Of a stretch of DNA of 6,293 nt, positions 4,725 through 6,293 are shown piece after piece. Both the position numbers and the translations under genes were made by a program. The stretch covers positions 1 through 6,293 of the forward strand of contig NZAS01000149.1 in NCBI GenBank assembly GCA_002686195.1, given 5' to 3'. The stretch is from Candidatus Pacearchaeota archaeon (GTDB lineage Archaea > Nanoarchaeota > Nanoarchaeia > Pacearchaeales > GW2011-AR1). The notes beneath the pieces are model-generated. The model was not told where the DNA came from. It searched no databases and was given only the letters and a program-made list of their open reading frames with translations. The first letter of the stretch is position 1; each line of letters begins with the position of its first letter.

Positions 4725-6221
4725 ATGAGATTGTTTTCAAGTTTAGTTGATCGTGAAGGTTTAAAGGATAGTCGTATTTTACTTCCATTGAAAGAATTAC
4801 AGAAAAGTTTAAAGAAGTGTATTGTTGTTAAGGCGTTTACTGGAATGGGTAAAACTCATTATTGTTTGACACAGAATATTCCTTATGATTTCAATGAAGA
4901 TTTATCTGATTTAGCATTATACATATCTCCTAGAAAAGATGCTTTCAAAGATAAAGAAACTATCCAAAGAAATTTTCAAATGAATCTTGACAATCCTTAT
5001 AATACTGATTGCTATATTTTATCAGGTTATGATTTGGAGAAAATTAAAGAAAGTTTATCTAAAGGTAGAAAAACTTTTGTTGCGGTTACAGATCAGAAAT
5101 TGTGGGCAGATAAAGAATTAAGAAAATTGGTAAAACTTTACCAGAAAAAAGGCCGTCTTTCGTTGGATATTGATGAAATTGCTTGGGGAGGCACCAATGA
5201 AGAAAATCATGAGGAAGATTTAGGATTTGGTGCGGATTCTGATGCAGTATATTGGAATGATACTATTATCAGTGAATTAATTGAAATTGCAATAGAGAAT
5301 GATGTTCCAGTTAGAATTACTGGTTATACTGCAGCACCGATTGAATCACAATTACAAAGTTCTGGTGTATGGTATTGTGATTCTAAATTCACCATTGAAC
5401 CTGAAGAATTTTTTCCTTATATCAAACCACTTAGAATTCCTGAAAATTTTGTAGATGAAAATCCTCATCCTATAGATGTTCTTAAGCCTTTGATCATTGA
5501 ACATTATGCAAAGCGTAATATTATTGGTCTTGGTATAATGTCTATTATGAAAAAGGAAAATGTTGAACATACTAGTCTGGTTGGTAGAACATACAGAAAG
5601 GCTATTCGTTCTGTTCCTTCTTTTATAGTGAAAATTGCTAGTAGAAATATGATAAATCCTTACAATTGTGAATGGTTTCAAATTTGGGAAAACGTAAAAC
5701 CCATAGTTGAACTAATTCGTGTGGAAAAGGATTACATTGTATTGGCACACTCTGAAGGTAATTTCAAACTTTCTAAAAATGGAATTGAAAAACTTCCAGA
5801 TAATTTTAATTATATTAGTTCTGTCAGTGAAACTTTGAATCCAGAGGAAGGAAATTGTATCGGCTTATTAGTTGTTAGTAAAGCTACTATGGGTACTGAT
5901 ATTCCTAATGTTGATGGCCTGGGTTCTTTGGTTATTCCAACAGCTGAATATGAGGGTGAAGCAGTTACTCCTAATGGTGTACAATTTCATGGTCGTGCTA
6001 CTAGAGGTTATTATTGTGGTTTGGATGATAAAGATATGGATCGTATATCACAAGCTGGTCGTGAGTTTTTGATTCGGAATAATTACCATTATTGTGTTTA
6101 TCCTAGTGCAGATCAAAAAAAGTTTTGGAATGATGTAGTTGATAGATTTACAAGTGGTGAAAATGGTATTACACAGACTTCTTATTTGTCAGAATTTCGT
6201 TCTGTTGGATATGATGTATAG
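4725..6221 (+). CDS. Divergent SF2 helicase / DEAD-like ATPase, 498 aa
   Basis: The ATG at 4725 follows GGAGG (4716-4720) at 4 nt. SF2 motifs appear in order. Motif I (Walker A) is AFTGMGKTH, with K43 and T44. Motif II is LDIDEIA, with D150 and E151. Motif III is TGYTAAP (199-205), replacing the usual SAT/TATP. A motif V-like segment is KATMGTDIP (386-394). Motif VI is QFHGRATR (420-427), with R424 and R427 as likely arginine fingers. Both RecA-like domains are therefore present, about 1-215 and 320-440, linked by a less recognisable section. The last 60 residues are an extra C-terminal region. This predicts an ATP-driven nucleic-acid translocase; replication, recombination (UvsW- or Dda-like role) or an origin-related function are all possible and not resolved. 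It has its own promoter and structured leader. Its proline codons strongly favour CCT (14 of 22), unlike rnh (5 of 12). Confidence 0.87.
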   Translation: MRLFSSLVDREGLKDSRILLPLKELQKSLKKCIVVKAFTGMGKTHYCLTQNIPYDFNEDLSDLALYISPRKDAFKDKETIQRNFQMNLDNPYNTDCYILSGYDLEKIKESLSKGRKTFVAVTDQKLWADKELRKLVKLYQKKGRLSLDIDEIAWGGTNEENHEEDLGFGADSDAVYWNDTIISELIEIAIENDVPVRITGYTAAPIESQLQSSGVWYCDSKFTIEPEEFFPYIKPLRIPENFVDENPHPIDVLKPLIIEHYAKRNIIGLGIMSIMKKENVEHTSLVGRTYRKAIRSVPSFIVKIASRNMINPYNCEWFQIWENVKPIVELIRVEKDYIVLAHSEGNFKLSKNGIEKLPDNFNYISSVSETLNPEEGNCIGLLVVSKATMGTDIPNVDGLGSLVIPTAEYEGEAVTPNGVQFHGRATRGYYCGLDDKDMDRISQAGREFLIRNNYHYCVYPSADQKKFWNDVVDRFTSGENGITQTSYLSEFRSVGYDV

Positions 6222-6222
6222 T

Positions 6223-6288
6223 AAAAAAAGTTTGAAAAAAGTGCATTTAACCTTGACACAGCTATGCCCCATATGGTATAATAGTATT
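6223..6288 (+). promoter_or_regulatory. Second copy of the early-type promoter block, firing out of the window
   Basis: TTGACA (6253-6258) and TATAAT (6277-6282) are separated by 18 bp, with an extended -10 TG at 6274-6275. Upstream are A7 (6223-6229), GTTTG and A6 (6235-6240), then GCATTTA. The block matches copy 1 at almost every position, with two single-base indels and differences in the spacer: the right arm GTGTCAA of copy 1 is replaced by a C-rich sequence. It starts right behind the helicase stop codon and presumably drives a gene beyond the window. Confidence 0.9.
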
Positions 6289-6293
6289 ATCAA

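Noticed and set aside
5525..5541. Extended -10-like TTGGTATAAT inside the helicase gene
   Set aside because: No -35 match is found 17-18 bp upstream and no gene starts downstream.
5352..5681. Minus-strand 109-aa open frame
   Set aside because: It lies wholly antisense to the helicase gene, and its composition reflects the reverse complement of AT-rich coding DNA.
5872..6072. 66-aa hydrophobic frame resembling a membrane protein
   Set aside because: It is an out-of-frame reading inside helicase motifs V-VI; T-rich codons create false Leu/Val runs.
1..6293. CRISPR array, insertion sequence or classical T4 late promoter (TATAAATA)
   Set aside because: No regularly spaced repeats, transposase motifs or terminal inverted repeats, and no TATAAATA element, were seen by eye.

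Overview
The window looks like part of the early or replication region of a tailed, T4-like (myovirus-type) bacteriophage. All genes lie on the + strand. They overlap or nearly touch, most have Shine-Dalgarno sequences, and base composition is AT-rich. The window also holds a T4 RNase H (rnh) homologue, a phage-encoded tRNA and strong sigma70-type promoters with A-tract upstream elements. The host cannot be determined. Several conserved-looking unknown proteins resemble, from memory, families of marine or divergent ('far') T4-like phages; this was not verified.

Layout. (1) Positions 3-3336 form a tight co-directional operon: the 3' end of an unknown gene, a 354-aa unknown protein, a 105-aa unknown protein, the rnh-type 5' nuclease, a 153-aa unknown protein and a small HAD-superfamily phosphatase. 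Junctions are overlaps of 4-11 nt, or gaps of 2 and 10 nt on either side of rnh. (2) A GC-rich hairpin with a downstream T-rich stretch (3409-3457) probably terminates this operon. (3) Positions 3484-4303 carry five very small genes (80, 58, 40, 68 and 39 aa), each overlapping the next. The last two encode single-span membrane proteins. (4) A tRNA-Pro(UGG) gene follows 8 nt later (4312-4385), then a 66-aa unknown gene. (5) A strong extended -10 promoter (4636-4665) drives a structured 5' leader and a 498-aa divergent SF2 helicase/ATPase (4725-6221). (6) Directly behind the helicase gene a second copy of the same promoter block (6223-6288) fires out of the window.

The first operon fits lagging-strand or DNA end metabolism: the nuclease would remove RNA primers and the HAD enzyme may dephosphorylate a nucleotide, nucleic-acid end or small metabolite. 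The helicase forms a separate single-gene transcription unit bracketed by two near-identical early-type promoters, like the shuffled promoter cassettes described in T4-type phages. The most interesting regulatory signal is a dyad (GACACGG...GTGTC) that occurs twice upstream of the helicase gene: once over the promoter -35 element and once as a hairpin holding the Shine-Dalgarno in its loop. The second promoter copy lacks the dyad.
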